Origin: Streptantibioticus silvisoli
GTDB lineage: Bacteria; Actinomycetota; Actinomycetes; Streptomycetales; Streptomycetaceae
Reading direction: 5' to 3'
Assembly: GCF_027947535.2 (NCBI RefSeq)
Contig: NZ_JAAGKO020000037.1
Span: 22,121 to 86,120, forward strand
Length of the DNA stretch: 64,000 nt
The notes below the pieces were generated by a model. That model saw only the letters and a list, made by a program, of their open reading frames with translations. It did no database searches and was not told the origin of the DNA. The position numbers and the translations under genes were made by a program. Shown here one piece after another: positions 1 through 7,967 of this stretch (position 1 is the first letter of the stretch; every line of letters starts with the position of its first letter).

Positions 1-1189
1 CCGGGGCGTGGCGGGCGGCGGCGATGAAGGCGCCGTAGGTGTCCAGGCCCTCGGCGCCGGAGCCGGGCAGGCCGGTCAGCCGGGGCAGCAGATCGCCGAA
101 GGCGTTGACCTCGCCGACCGCGTACCGCCGCCAGCCGGTCGCCGGCAGCAGGTCGACGCCGATGCTCAGCGACCGCGGGAACAGCGCGGCCACCCGTTCG
201 CACATCTCCAGCGCGTCGCGCCAGGCGGGGCCCGCGAGCGCGCGCACCGCGTCCAGGTCGCCGCGGGCGCCGCCCAGATGGAGGTTGGTCATCGGATGGC
301 GGCTGGTGCGCACGACCGCGTGCGTGGGCCGGCCCGCGGTGACCACCACCCGCAGGTCGGCCGCGCGCCCGGCCTGCGCGGCCTTCGGCAGCCAGCGTTC
401 GACGTGCGACGGATCACGGGCCAGGGCGCCGAACAACGCGCGCAGGTCGACCTCCTCGGTGTAGCGGCGCACCTTCAGCGAGTTGAACAGCACCGGCGAG
501 CCGTCCGGCCCGGCCGCCAGCTCCGCCGACGTGGTCGCCCGGGCCCGGCCGCGCGGACCGATCTCCACCGCCGTCACCCCGGAGGCGGACGACCCGTGCG
601 CCGGCTTGACGAAGGCCCGCGTCATCCCGGCCGCCGCCAGCCGCTCGCGCAGGTCCTCCCACCCCTCGATCGGCCGGCCCCCCTGGTCCAGGGCCGGCGG
701 TACCGGCACTCCGGCCGCCGACAGCACGGCGTGGGTACGCCGTTTGTCGAACATGACGGCGATCTCCGCCGCGTCCGCCAGCACCGGGCACCCCCGCTCC
801 GCCGCCCGCGCGGTCACCTGCCGCAGGGCTGCGGTGAACCGCGCGAACCACGCCGCGCCGCCCTCCACCCGGGCCGGCGCGAACCCCTCGCCCAGCGCGT
901 CGCCGCGCAGCAACCGGTCCACCTCGGCGTCCTCACCGGGCGAGTCGATCCGCACCAGCGTCCCCGGCGCCGGCCCCGCACCGTCCGTCCCCCGCACCAC
1001 GTCCCGCCACGCCACCACCTCCGGTACCGGCGACCCCGCCGCCACGACCGCCGCCCGGAACAACTCGACCCGCCGGCTGCCGGGATTGCCGACAACGGCG
1101 AACCGAACGGCACTGGTTGAGGAGGCAGGACGGACGGGGAAGGGGTGTGCGGGGACCGTCGAGCCCCCCGCGCCCTCACCCGCCACCAC
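1..1189 (-). CDS. STM4014-family ATP-grasp protein (C-terminus beyond window)
   Basis: The minus frame is open from a GTG at 1189 to the window edge, so about 396 codons are present and the C-terminus is missing. It begins to look conserved at AVRFAVVGNPGSRRVELF, about 26 residues in, and no ATG, GTG or TTG lies closer; AGGTGG precedes the GTGs at 1189 and 1186. ATP-grasp features are visible: FVKPAHGSSASGV (ATP-binding lysine, near residue 193) and GVDLLP followed by GEVNAFGD (metal-binding Glu and Asn, near residue 361). The family is named after Salmonella STM4014, and the gene lies directly downstream of an STM4015-type gene on the same strand. ATP-grasp enzymes ligate a carboxylate to an amine or thiol using ATP; the substrate of this family is unknown to me. 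The exact start is uncertain. Confidence 0.8.
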   Translation of the reverse strand, partial: MVAGEGAGGSTVPAHPFPVRPASSTSAVRFAVVGNPGSRRVELFRAAVVAAGSPVPEVVAWRDVVRGTDGAGPAPGTLVRIDSPGEDAEVDRLLRGDALGEGFAPARVEGGAAWFARFTAALRQVTARAAERGCPVLADAAEIAVMFDKRRTHAVLSAAGVPVPPALDQGGRPIEGWEDLRERLAAAGMTRAFVKPAHGSSASGVTAVEIGPRGRARATTSAELAAGPDGSPVLFNSLKVRRYTEEVDLRALFGALARDPSHVERWLPKAAQAGRAADLRVVVTAGRPTHAVVRTSRHPMTNLHLGGARGDLDAVRALAGPAWRDALEMCERVAALFPRSLSIGVDLLPATGWRRYAVGEVNAFGDLLPRLTGLPGSGAEGLDTYGAFIAAARHAP

Positions 1190-1279
1190 ACCCACCTGAT
1201 TCACCGTCAATTTCCCGTCTCCCACGCCACGTTCGCCTCCTTCCGGTTCCGCGGGCCTTCGGCTGCTCCGGCCTGCTGC

Positions 1280-2224
1280 TTACTCCGCGACCGCGATGTA
1301 GTGGTAGACCTGACCGTCGTACTCGTCCGGCTTCATCCGGTCGTCGAGGTCGACCTCGACCCCGGCGGGTTCCAGTGCCTCGCGCACCCGCTGGGTCATC
1401 GCGTCGGACAGGTAGTGGTGGTGCAGGTCGAGCCGGGCCAGGTGGGTCAGCGGCTGGCCGGACAGCAGGGCTTCGGCGCCGGCGTCGGTCAGCACGCCGA
1501 GGGCGAGGCTCAGCGTCTCCAGCATCGGCACCACCGGCGCCTGCGCGACGGCCTCGGCTATCGCGTCCTGCACCTCGCTGTCCATCAGGCCGAGGTGGCG
1601 CAGCGCCGGGAACCGGGTGCCGGACAGCAGCGGGGCCAGGTCCTCGACGGTGGTGTCGCCGCCGTAGTTCTCCGAGCCGAGCATCAGCTCCAGCCGTTCC
1701 AGCGCGGGCAGTTCGCTCTCCGCGATCGACCGGACGACCGCGCCGGACATGCCGCCGGACTCCAGCCGCAGCGTTCGCAGCTCCTGGTGCCGGACCGGCC
1801 CGAACTCGCGGTGGCCGCCGCGCGCGCCCAGCTCCCGCAGTCGCGGGAAGGCGTTGAGCAGCGGGGCGAGGTCGGTCTGCTCGATCCAGGAGATCTCGTT
1901 CTCCTCCGAGACGACGTCGGCGAGGAAGAAGCCGGTGAGCGCGGGCAGGCGGTCCGCCGCCTCGATGACCCGGTTCAGCTCGGCGCCGAGGTCGGACTCG
2001 TACATCTCGTCACTCCACGCGCCGATGATGACGGCGGTGACGCGGGTGGTGTCGACGGTGTCGAGGAAGCGCGCCCAGATCGCTTCGAGGTCCTCCTCGG
2101 CGTTCCAGTCGTAGGCCAGCCGCCAGGCGACGGCGTCCGGCTCGGGCAGCGGGTCCGCCGACCCCGCGGCGGGCAGGTCGAAGACCCGCAGGCCGTGGAA
2201 CTGGGTCAGGTGCTGGCTGAACAT
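1280..2224 (-). CDS. STM4015-family leucine-rich-repeat protein
   Basis: A 314-residue protein starting MFSQHLTQFHGLRVFDLP. The N-terminal half contains the family signature region around residues 50-75 (TAVIIGAWSDEMYESD). The second half carries leucine-rich repeats with LRxLxL-type spacing (for example LRTLRLESGG, ALERLELMLGS, LRHLGLMDS). LRR proteins usually act as protein-binding scaffolds. The ATG at 2224 has a strong ribosome binding site (GGAGGAG, 7 nt upstream). It lies 90 bp upstream of the STM4014-type ATP-grasp gene, the same order as in the Salmonella-type STM4011-4015 cluster, where two radical-SAM proteins and a sulfatase-like protein are also encoded; those would be expected left of this window. 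The pathway is uncharacterised. Confidence 0.85.
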   Translation of the reverse strand: MFSQHLTQFHGLRVFDLPAAGSADPLPEPDAVAWRLAYDWNAEEDLEAIWARFLDTVDTTRVTAVIIGAWSDEMYESDLGAELNRVIEAADRLPALTGFFLADVVSEENEISWIEQTDLAPLLNAFPRLRELGARGGHREFGPVRHQELRTLRLESGGMSGAVVRSIAESELPALERLELMLGSENYGGDTTVEDLAPLLSGTRFPALRHLGLMDSEVQDAIAEAVAQAPVVPMLETLSLALGVLTDAGAEALLSGQPLTHLARLDLHHHYLSDAMTQRVREALEPAGVEVDLDDRMKPDEYDGQVYHYIAVAE

Positions 2225-2390
2225 GGGTCGTTCTCCTCCGGAGCCGCTCGGACAGTGGCCAACTCCTATCAGGTGGCTCGGACAACCGTTCCCACCGGGC
2301 GGCCGGGGACCGGTTGTCGGACCCCCGCTCTACCGTCGGTGGTGTCGAAGCAAAAGGGGCCCGGTCCGGGGTCCGGGGAGGGGTGTGTCC

Positions 2391-2717
2391 ATGTACCGGC
2401 AAGGAGATCTGCTGATCGTCCCGGTGGCGCCGGAGGCCGTACCGGTGAGCGGGCGGACGCCGCCGGGCGAACCGCGCGACCACCGCGGCCGGCTCGTGCT
2501 GGCACTCGGTGAGGCGACCGGCCACACGCACGCGGTCGTCGGCCCCGGCACGCTGGCCCGCGAACCCGGTCCGCTCGCCCCCGCCTGGCTCCACCTCCCC
2601 GAGGGCGGCCGCGTCGTCCACGAGGAACACGCCGCGATACCGCTGCCGCGCGGCTGGTACCGCGTGGTCCGCCAGCGCGAGTACGTCCCCGGCAGCGTCC
2701 GGCTGGTCGTCGACTGA
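2391..2717 (+). CDS. Conserved 108-residue protein, partner of DUF6745 gene
   Basis: The protein starts MYRQGDLLIVPV and ends GSVRLVVD. The frame is open further upstream, but the ATG at 2391 follows GGGGAGGGG at 7 nt and begins the conserved sequence, so it is chosen. It contains a histidine-rich stretch (GEATGHTHAVVG, about residues 42-53) and a run of short beta-strand-like segments ending in WYRVVRQREYVP. There are no membrane segments or signal peptide. Similar small proteins beginning with this motif occur in actinomycetes and in phage-like settings. The 424-residue DUF6745 gene follows on the same strand after 243 bp. Function unknown; a small all-beta protein is an inference. Confidence 0.75.
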   Translation: MYRQGDLLIVPVAPEAVPVSGRTPPGEPRDHRGRLVLALGEATGHTHAVVGPGTLAREPGPLAPAWLHLPEGGRVVHEEHAAIPLPRGWYRVVRQREYVPGSVRLVVD

Positions 2718-2960
2718 GGCACCGCCGGAGCCCGGACGGCGCCCCCGGGCGGCGGACGGGAACGGTGAACGCGGCCGGTGAACGCCGCCGATGCCCCGGC
2801 CGTTGCCCCGGGCGCTGGACGGCGACGACCCGGCACACCGAACGGCGCCGGCGGCGACGGACGGCGCGGAACGGACAGCGCGGAACGCGCGACGGACGAC
2901 GCGGGACCCAGGACGCGGGACGCGGCACAGAAGGCGAGGACGCATGACGGAGGAGGGCGC

Positions 2961-4235
2961 ATGTCGGAGGACGCACGGGTGAACGGGACTGTGGACGCGG
3001 GGATACGTGACAGCGGGCCGGAGACGGCCGGTGGCCCGGCGCCGGACACCGGGCCGGCGCCGGACAACCGGCCGGCGTGGGACGGTGGCCGGAGCCAGGA
3101 CGCGCCGCGCGCCGCGGCCGGTGCCGGTGCCGCTGACTGGCGGGCCGTGGCGTGGCGGACCGGTGCGGCGGACCGCGCGGCCGCCGAGGCGGGGATGCGG
3201 GAGGCGTACCGGACGGCCGGGCTCGCGGAGCCGGGGGCGGTCGTGTGGTTCGACTCACCGCTGACCGCGACGGCCGCCGTGCTGCTGCTGTCGGGCGCCG
3301 CGGACCCCGTTCGCGCGGCGGGTGCACCGGGGGCGGAGGCGGTCCTCGCCGAGGCCGCCGCGGTGCTGGCCGCGCACGGTGTGAGCGGCGCGGGCCCCTC
3401 CGTGCGCGAGGCGGTGCGCACCGCGCCGTGGGAGGCGGCCCGGCGTGCCGCGCAGGAGGAGCTGGGACCGCTGGGCTGGGCCGGCCACTGGGGACTCACC
3501 GGCCGCGAACTGTGGGAGCCCGTCCAGCGGTTGACCCTGCGGATACGCGACGCGGTCACCGACCGTCTCGCGGGACCCGACGAGCCGGGGGCCCCGTCGG
3601 GTGCGGCGCGCACCGCGGTGCGGCTGGCGCTGCTCGACGCCCTGCTCGGGCAGCACGACGCCCCGTGGCTCGCCGCGCTGGCGGACCGTTCCGCCGCGCT
3701 CGCCGGGCAGGCCGGCGTCGCCGGTGCGGCCGGCTGGTGGTGGCCGCGCGGTGACTGCGTCCTGGCCTGCGAGCGCCCGGTGGCCCTGCACCGTGACGAG
3801 GCGGGCCGTCCGCACCGCGCCGACGGTCCCTGCGTGGAGTTCCCGGACGGTTTCGCGCTGCACGCGTGGCGCGGCATGCCGGTGCCGGCCGGCTTCTCCG
3901 AGCGGCTGGCCGCGCTGACCGCCGGTGACGTCCGCGACGAGCCCAACGCGGAACTGCGCCGCGTCATGCTGGAGCACTACGGCTACGACCGCTACCTCGC
4001 CGAGACCGGTGCCAGGCCGCTACACCGCGACGAGACCGGTGTCCTGTGGCGGGTGGAGATGGAGCGCGACGAGCCGGTCGTCATGGTCGAGGTGGTCAAC
4101 TCCACCCCCGAACCCGACGGCACCCACCGCGTCTACTGGCTCCGTGTGCCGCCCCACACCCGTACCGCCAAGGCCGGCGTCGCCTGGACCTTCGGGGTCA
4201 CCGAGGAGGACTACGCGCCCCAGCGCCAGACGTGA
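2961..4235 (+). CDS. DUF6745 domain-containing protein
   Basis: A 424-residue protein with start ATG at 2961, chosen because GGAGGAGGG lies just upstream; the frame is open another 61 codons upstream but that part is low-complexity. The first ~45 residues are Pro/Gly/Asp-rich and probably disordered. A helical, alanine-rich middle follows. The conserved C-terminal half (about residues 250-424) has the DUF6745 hallmarks: ALHRDEAGRPHRADGP, LHAWRGMPVP and RPLHRDETGVLWR, then a short beta-rich end with HRVYWLRVPP. The paired H-R-D-E motifs are seen directly; no activity is known to me. Codon usage matches its neighbours. It converges on metX with only 48 bp between the two stop codons. Confidence 0.8.
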   Translation: MSEDARVNGTVDAGIRDSGPETAGGPAPDTGPAPDNRPAWDGGRSQDAPRAAAGAGAADWRAVAWRTGAADRAAAEAGMREAYRTAGLAEPGAVVWFDSPLTATAAVLLLSGAADPVRAAGAPGAEAVLAEAAAVLAAHGVSGAGPSVREAVRTAPWEAARRAAQEELGPLGWAGHWGLTGRELWEPVQRLTLRIRDAVTDRLAGPDEPGAPSGAARTAVRLALLDALLGQHDAPWLAALADRSAALAGQAGVAGAAGWWWPRGDCVLACERPVALHRDEAGRPHRADGPCVEFPDGFALHAWRGMPVPAGFSERLAALTAGDVRDEPNAELRRVMLEHYGYDRYLAETGARPLHRDETGVLWRVEMERDEPVVMVEVVNSTPEPDGTHRVYWLRVPPHTRTAKAGVAWTFGVTEEDYAPQRQT

Positions 4236-4283
4236 CCCCGGCGGGGGCGGTGCCGGCCGGGTCGGGGATGCCGCCCGGCGGGG

Positions 4284-5423
4284 TCAGCCGGTGAGTTCGC
4301 GGACAAGTGCGGCGACCTGGTCGGTCTCGATGAGGAAGCCGTCGTGTCCGTGCGGGGAGCCGATCACCCGCAGCCGGTCGGCGGTGGGGATGCCGGCTGC
4401 CAGCTCGGCCTGCTGGGCGAGCGGGTAGAGGCGGTCGGAGTCGACGCCGGCGACCAGGGTGCGGGCGGTGACCCTGCGCAGCGCGGCCGCGGTGCCGCCC
4501 CGGGCGCGGCCGGCGTCATGGCTGTTCATGGCCTGCGTCAGCACCACGTAGGTGCCGGCGTCGAAGCGGCGTACCAGCTTGGCGGCGTGATGGTCGAGGT
4601 AGGACGCCACCTGGTGGCGCCCGCCGGCCCACGGGTCCTCGGTGCCTTGCGGGGCCCGGCCGAAGCGGGCCTGGAGTTCCGGTTCGCTGCGGTAGGTGAC
4701 GTGGGCGAGCCGCCGGGCGAGGCCGAGGCCGTTGTGCGGGCCCTGCCCGGGACCGGCGTCGTGGTAGTCGCCGCCGCGCCAGTGCGGGTCGGAGCGGATG
4801 GCGTGCACCTGGATGCCGGCCCAGGCGATCTGCTCGGCACCGGCGGCCGCCGGGCAGGCGAGCAGCAGCAGCGCCTCGGCGCGCTCGGGGTGGGACACCG
4901 CCCATTCCAGGGCCCGCATGCCGCCCATCGAACCGCCGGCCACCAGCGCCCACCGGTCGATGCCCAGCGAGTCGGCCAGGCCGGCCTCCGCCGCGACCTG
5001 GTCGCGTTGCGTCAGGAACGGGAACGAGCTGCCCCAGCGCCGCCCGTCCGGCCGGAGCGAGGACGGGCCGGTGCTGCCCTGGCAGCCGCCCAGCACATTG
5101 GGGGCGACGACGAACCAGCGGTCGGTGTCCAGCGCGCGGCCCGGTCCGATCAGCCCGTCCCACCAGCCGGGGGTGGGGTGGCCGGGGCCGGCCGGTCCGG
5201 TGACGTGGCTGTCGCCGGTGAGCGCGTGCAGCACGAGCACCGCGTTGGAACGGTCGGGGGCCAGCCGTCCCCAGGTTTCGAACGCCAGGCGCAGCGACGG
5301 GAGTTCGCCGCCGGCCTCCAGGGGCAGCGGCCGGTCGCGCACGTACCACTGGCGGCGGCCGGCGGGGTCCCCCTCCCGCCAGGCCCCGGAGGCCGGCGGG
5401 AGGGGGACCGGGGGGTGGGGCAC
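4284..5423 (-). CDS. metX: Homoserine O-acetyltransferase
   Basis: A 379-residue alpha/beta-hydrolase-fold acetyltransferase that activates homoserine with acetyl-CoA for direct sulfhydrylation to homocysteine in methionine synthesis. Visible family features: LVLHALTGDSHVTG near the oxyanion region, the nucleophile motif GGSMGGMRALEWA (Ser near residue 164), the acid in VDSDRLYP (near 327) and the histidine in SPHGHDGFL (near 359). The length is typical. The GTG start at 5423 lies just after the metY stop (5429-5431), so the two genes are an operon and probably translationally coupled. The frame stays open far upstream inside metY, but that sequence is only the shadow of metY. Confidence 0.95.
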   Translation of the reverse strand: MPHPPVPLPPASGAWREGDPAGRRQWYVRDRPLPLEAGGELPSLRLAFETWGRLAPDRSNAVLVLHALTGDSHVTGPAGPGHPTPGWWDGLIGPGRALDTDRWFVVAPNVLGGCQGSTGPSSLRPDGRRWGSSFPFLTQRDQVAAEAGLADSLGIDRWALVAGGSMGGMRALEWAVSHPERAEALLLLACPAAAGAEQIAWAGIQVHAIRSDPHWRGGDYHDAGPGQGPHNGLGLARRLAHVTYRSEPELQARFGRAPQGTEDPWAGGRHQVASYLDHHAAKLVRRFDAGTYVVLTQAMNSHDAGRARGGTAAALRRVTARTLVAGVDSDRLYPLAQQAELAAGIPTADRLRVIGSPHGHDGFLIETDQVAALVRELTG

Positions 5424-5428
5424 GGTGT

Positions 5429-6793
5429 TCAGAACGCGCCCTTGGCCGCGCGGAAGCCCGCCTCCAGGTCCGCCTTGAGGTCGGCGAGGTTCTCGATGCC
5501 GACCGACAGCCGCACCAGGCCCGGCGTGGTGCCGGTGGCCGCCAGTTGCGCCTCGTCCAGCTGGCTGTGGGTGGTGGACGCCGGATGGATGATGAGGCTG
5601 CGGACGTCGCCGATGTTGGCGAGGTGGCTGAAGAGTTCGACGGCGTCGACGAAGCGCTTGCCCGCCTCGACGCCGTCGCGCAGTTCGAAGGCCAGGACGG
5701 CTCCGGCGCCGCGCGGCAGGTAGCGCTGCCCGGCCTCGTACCACCGGTTGGACGGTAGTCCCGGGTAGTGGACGGCGGCGACCTCGTCGCGCTGCTCCAG
5801 CCACTCGGCCAGCGCCTGGGTGTTCGCCGAGTGCCGTTCGATGCGCAGCGACAGCGTCTCCACGCCCTGGAGCAGCAGGAAGGCGGAGTGCGGCGCGATG
5901 GCCGGGCCGAGGTCGCGCAGCAGTTGCACCCGCAGCTTGACGGCGTAGGCGCTCGGGCCGAGGGCGGGCCAGTAGCGCAGGCCGTGGTAGCTGGGGTCGG
6001 GCTCGGTGAAGTCGGGGAAGCGCTCGGCGTGCGCGCCGAAGTCGAAGGTGCCGCCGTCGACCACGACGCCGCCGATGGTGGTGCCGTGTCCGCCGAGGAA
6101 CTTCGTGGCCGAGTGGACGACGACGTCGGCGCCGTGCTCGATCGGCCGCAGCAGGTACGGGGTCGGCACGGTGTTGTCCACGATCAGCGGCACACCCGCC
6201 GCGTGGGCGACGTCGGCGACCGCGCGGATGTCCAGGACGTTGCCGCGCGGGTTGCCGAGGGTCTCGGCGAACAGCGCCTTGGTGTTGGGCCGCACCGCCG
6301 CCCGCCAGGCGTCGGCGTCGTCCGGGTCGTCGACGAACGACACCTCGATGCCGAACCGGGGCAGGGTGTGCCGGAATAGGTTGTAGGTGCCGCCGTACAG
6401 GGAGGTGCTGGAGACGACGTGGTCCCCGGCGGAGGCCACCGTCAGGATGGCCAGGGTCTCGGCGGCCTGCCCCGACGACAGCGCCACGGCGGCGACTCCG
6501 CCCTCCAGCGCGGCGATCCGCTGCTCGAAGACGTCCTGGGTGGGGTTGTGGATCCGGGTGTAGATGTTGCCCGGTTCGGCCAGCGAGAACAGGTCGGCGG
6601 CGTGCTGGGTGTCGCGGAAGACGAACGAGGTGGTCTGGTAGATCGGCACCGCCCGGGCCCCGGTGACCGGGTCCGGCACGGCACCGGCGTGCACCTGCTT
6701 GGTCTCGAACGACCACGCGGACGGGTCGGGCCCGGCGGGCGCCTCCTGCGCGGCGTGGTCCGGGGTGGCGGCGGAATCGGCGGGCGGGGTCAT
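5429..6793 (-). CDS. metY: O-acetylhomoserine/O-acetylserine sulfhydrylase
   Basis: A 454-residue PLP enzyme of the Cys/Met-metabolism family (cystathionine gamma-synthase fold). It makes homocysteine from O-acetylhomoserine and sulfide, using the product of the adjacent metX. Seen: the substrate-loop region TRIHNPTQDVFEQRIAALEGG, the SSGQAAE cofactor-phosphate segment, DNTVPTPYL, and the PLP lysine in VHSATKFLGGHG (near residue 230). The ATG at 6793 has GGGAGAG just upstream. Its reading frame is open, with no stop, for 82 further codons upstream into the 3' part of a broken carbonic anhydrase gene. No S-adenosylmethionine riboswitch was recognised ahead of it. Confidence 0.95.
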   Translation of the reverse strand: MTPPADSAATPDHAAQEAPAGPDPSAWSFETKQVHAGAVPDPVTGARAVPIYQTTSFVFRDTQHAADLFSLAEPGNIYTRIHNPTQDVFEQRIAALEGGVAAVALSSGQAAETLAILTVASAGDHVVSSTSLYGGTYNLFRHTLPRFGIEVSFVDDPDDADAWRAAVRPNTKALFAETLGNPRGNVLDIRAVADVAHAAGVPLIVDNTVPTPYLLRPIEHGADVVVHSATKFLGGHGTTIGGVVVDGGTFDFGAHAERFPDFTEPDPSYHGLRYWPALGPSAYAVKLRVQLLRDLGPAIAPHSAFLLLQGVETLSLRIERHSANTQALAEWLEQRDEVAAVHYPGLPSNRWYEAGQRYLPRGAGAVLAFELRDGVEAGKRFVDAVELFSHLANIGDVRSLIIHPASTTHSQLDEAQLAATGTTPGLVRLSVGIENLADLKADLEAGFRAAKGAF

Positions 6794-6901
6794 GACTCTC
6801 CCTGGGTGCGGGGTGCGGGGTGCCCGGTGCTCGGGCGGGTGCTCGGTGCGGGGTGCGGGTGGGACGGGGGGTGCGGCGGGGCCGGTGGCCGGTGCTCCTC
6901 C

Positions 6902-7383
6902 GGCTTCGGTGGGACGACCGGTGGCGACGTCGAGGACGAATCCGCGGACGGCGTCGGTGTTCGGCAGGAAAGGGCCGGCGGTGACGCGGCGGATCGATTG
7001 CCGGATGTCCTGTTCGGCGTCGGGAAGCGCCTCCGCCGATTACGAGAGGCGGATTCCGGTCCCGGCCGGAATCCGCTGTGCGACATCGTCGTCGGTGTAC
7101 GTGGCCATTCCGCAGTCGGTGGGGTCGATCAGCACGATCTCGCGGGTGCCCGGCAGTCGCCGGCTGATGACCGGGGAGCGGATCGTTTCGTTGGTGACCA
7201 CCCCGCCGGCGTTGCGGATGACCTGCGCCTCCCCCTCGTTGAGGCCGAGGAGGGCGTGGACGTCGATCCGCGCGTCCCCGCACGCCAGGACGGCGCCCCG
7301 CCTGGACGGCGACAGCGGAAGCGGCCCGATGATCCGGCGGTGTACGTCCGGTTGTCGGCCGGGTATTCGTCGGTTACGGACAT
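6902..7383 (-). pseudogene. Broken beta-carbonic anhydrase
   Basis: Beta-carbonic anhydrases of this actinobacterial type begin MSVTDEY and contain ACMDARLD and HHTDCGM. Here the start (ATG 7383, MSVTDEYPADNRTY) is in one frame and the rest (GPLPLSPSRRGAVLACGDAR onward) is in another, so there is a frameshift near 7335. The zinc-ligand histidine region reads LIDPTDCGM instead of HHTDCGM. An in-frame TAA at 7040-7042 stands where homologs have a tryptophan; beyond it the frame continues as recognisable enzyme (ALPDAEQDIRQSI, GPFLPNTDAVRGFVLDVATG). Three independent lesions make it non-functional. After the TAA the frame is open through into metY. Confidence 0.9.
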
Positions 7384-7967
7384 CCGCCCCGCCTTCCGTG
7401 GTCGATATCGGCAACGTAACGGCACGAAACTCCGCGGCGGAAGCGATACGCGGACCTGGCCACGCGTTTGCAACGCCCGTGCAACACTCACGGATATGCC
7501 TGGCGCCCCGGACCGTTCGGGTGACCACCGCTGTCGCGAAATCGTGCGCATCGCGGAACCGAATTCGGTCGGTGGTTCGCGGCACCGTTCCCCAGCCGTT
7601 CCGGCCCGGTGGAAGACGTTCCGGCCTGACGCAAGGCACTCCGGCCTGACGCAAGCCGTTCCGGCCCGGCGGAAGGCGCAACGTCACGGCGCAAGGCGTC
7701 ACGGCACAGCGTCAAGCGTGACGTCACGGCGGACAGCTCGGCGGATCGGCGCGTGCACCGCGGCGGCGGGCACCACGGCCCGTTCCGCCCGACGGGCGCG
7801 CCGGCCCGCGTCCGTGCGGGGGCATTCGGGCCGGGTGGCGGAGCGGCGGACCGGGCGGCGGCCAGCGGGGTGCTTACGGTGACGCCACCGTGCCGCTCGG
7901 CGGGGCTCGCGTTCACGGCCGAAGGGTGGCGGCGCTCTTTCCGTTGACGGCCGAAGGGGACCGCGCG
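7384..7967. other. Intergenic region with short tandem repeats
   Basis: About 580 bp between the broken carbonic anhydrase and the transporter. No convincing gene. It holds degenerate repeats of GTTCCGGCC-type units (7596-7680) followed by CGTCACGG/GACGTCACGG repeats to about 7735. The transporter promoter presumably lies here, but no clear -35/-10 pair was identified. Confidence 0.6.
7596..7680. repeat. Degenerate 20-21 bp tandem repeat, four copies
   Basis: Four successive units each begin with (C/G)TTCCGGCC or ACTCCGGCC and end with GGAAG or GCAAG. Units start near 7597, 7617, 7638 and 7658. The copies differ at several positions, so this is an old, diverged array. Confidence 0.75.

Noticed and set aside
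4284..7283. A 999-codon minus-strand open frame covering metX, metY and more
   Set aside because: Only its last 379 codons (metX) are conserved. The rest is the Arg/Pro/Gly-rich shadow of metY and the carbonic anhydrase remnant.
6794..7383. SAM riboswitch or T-box upstream of metY
   Set aside because: The upstream sequence is explained as the in-frame 3' end of a broken carbonic anhydrase; no conserved riboswitch core was seen.
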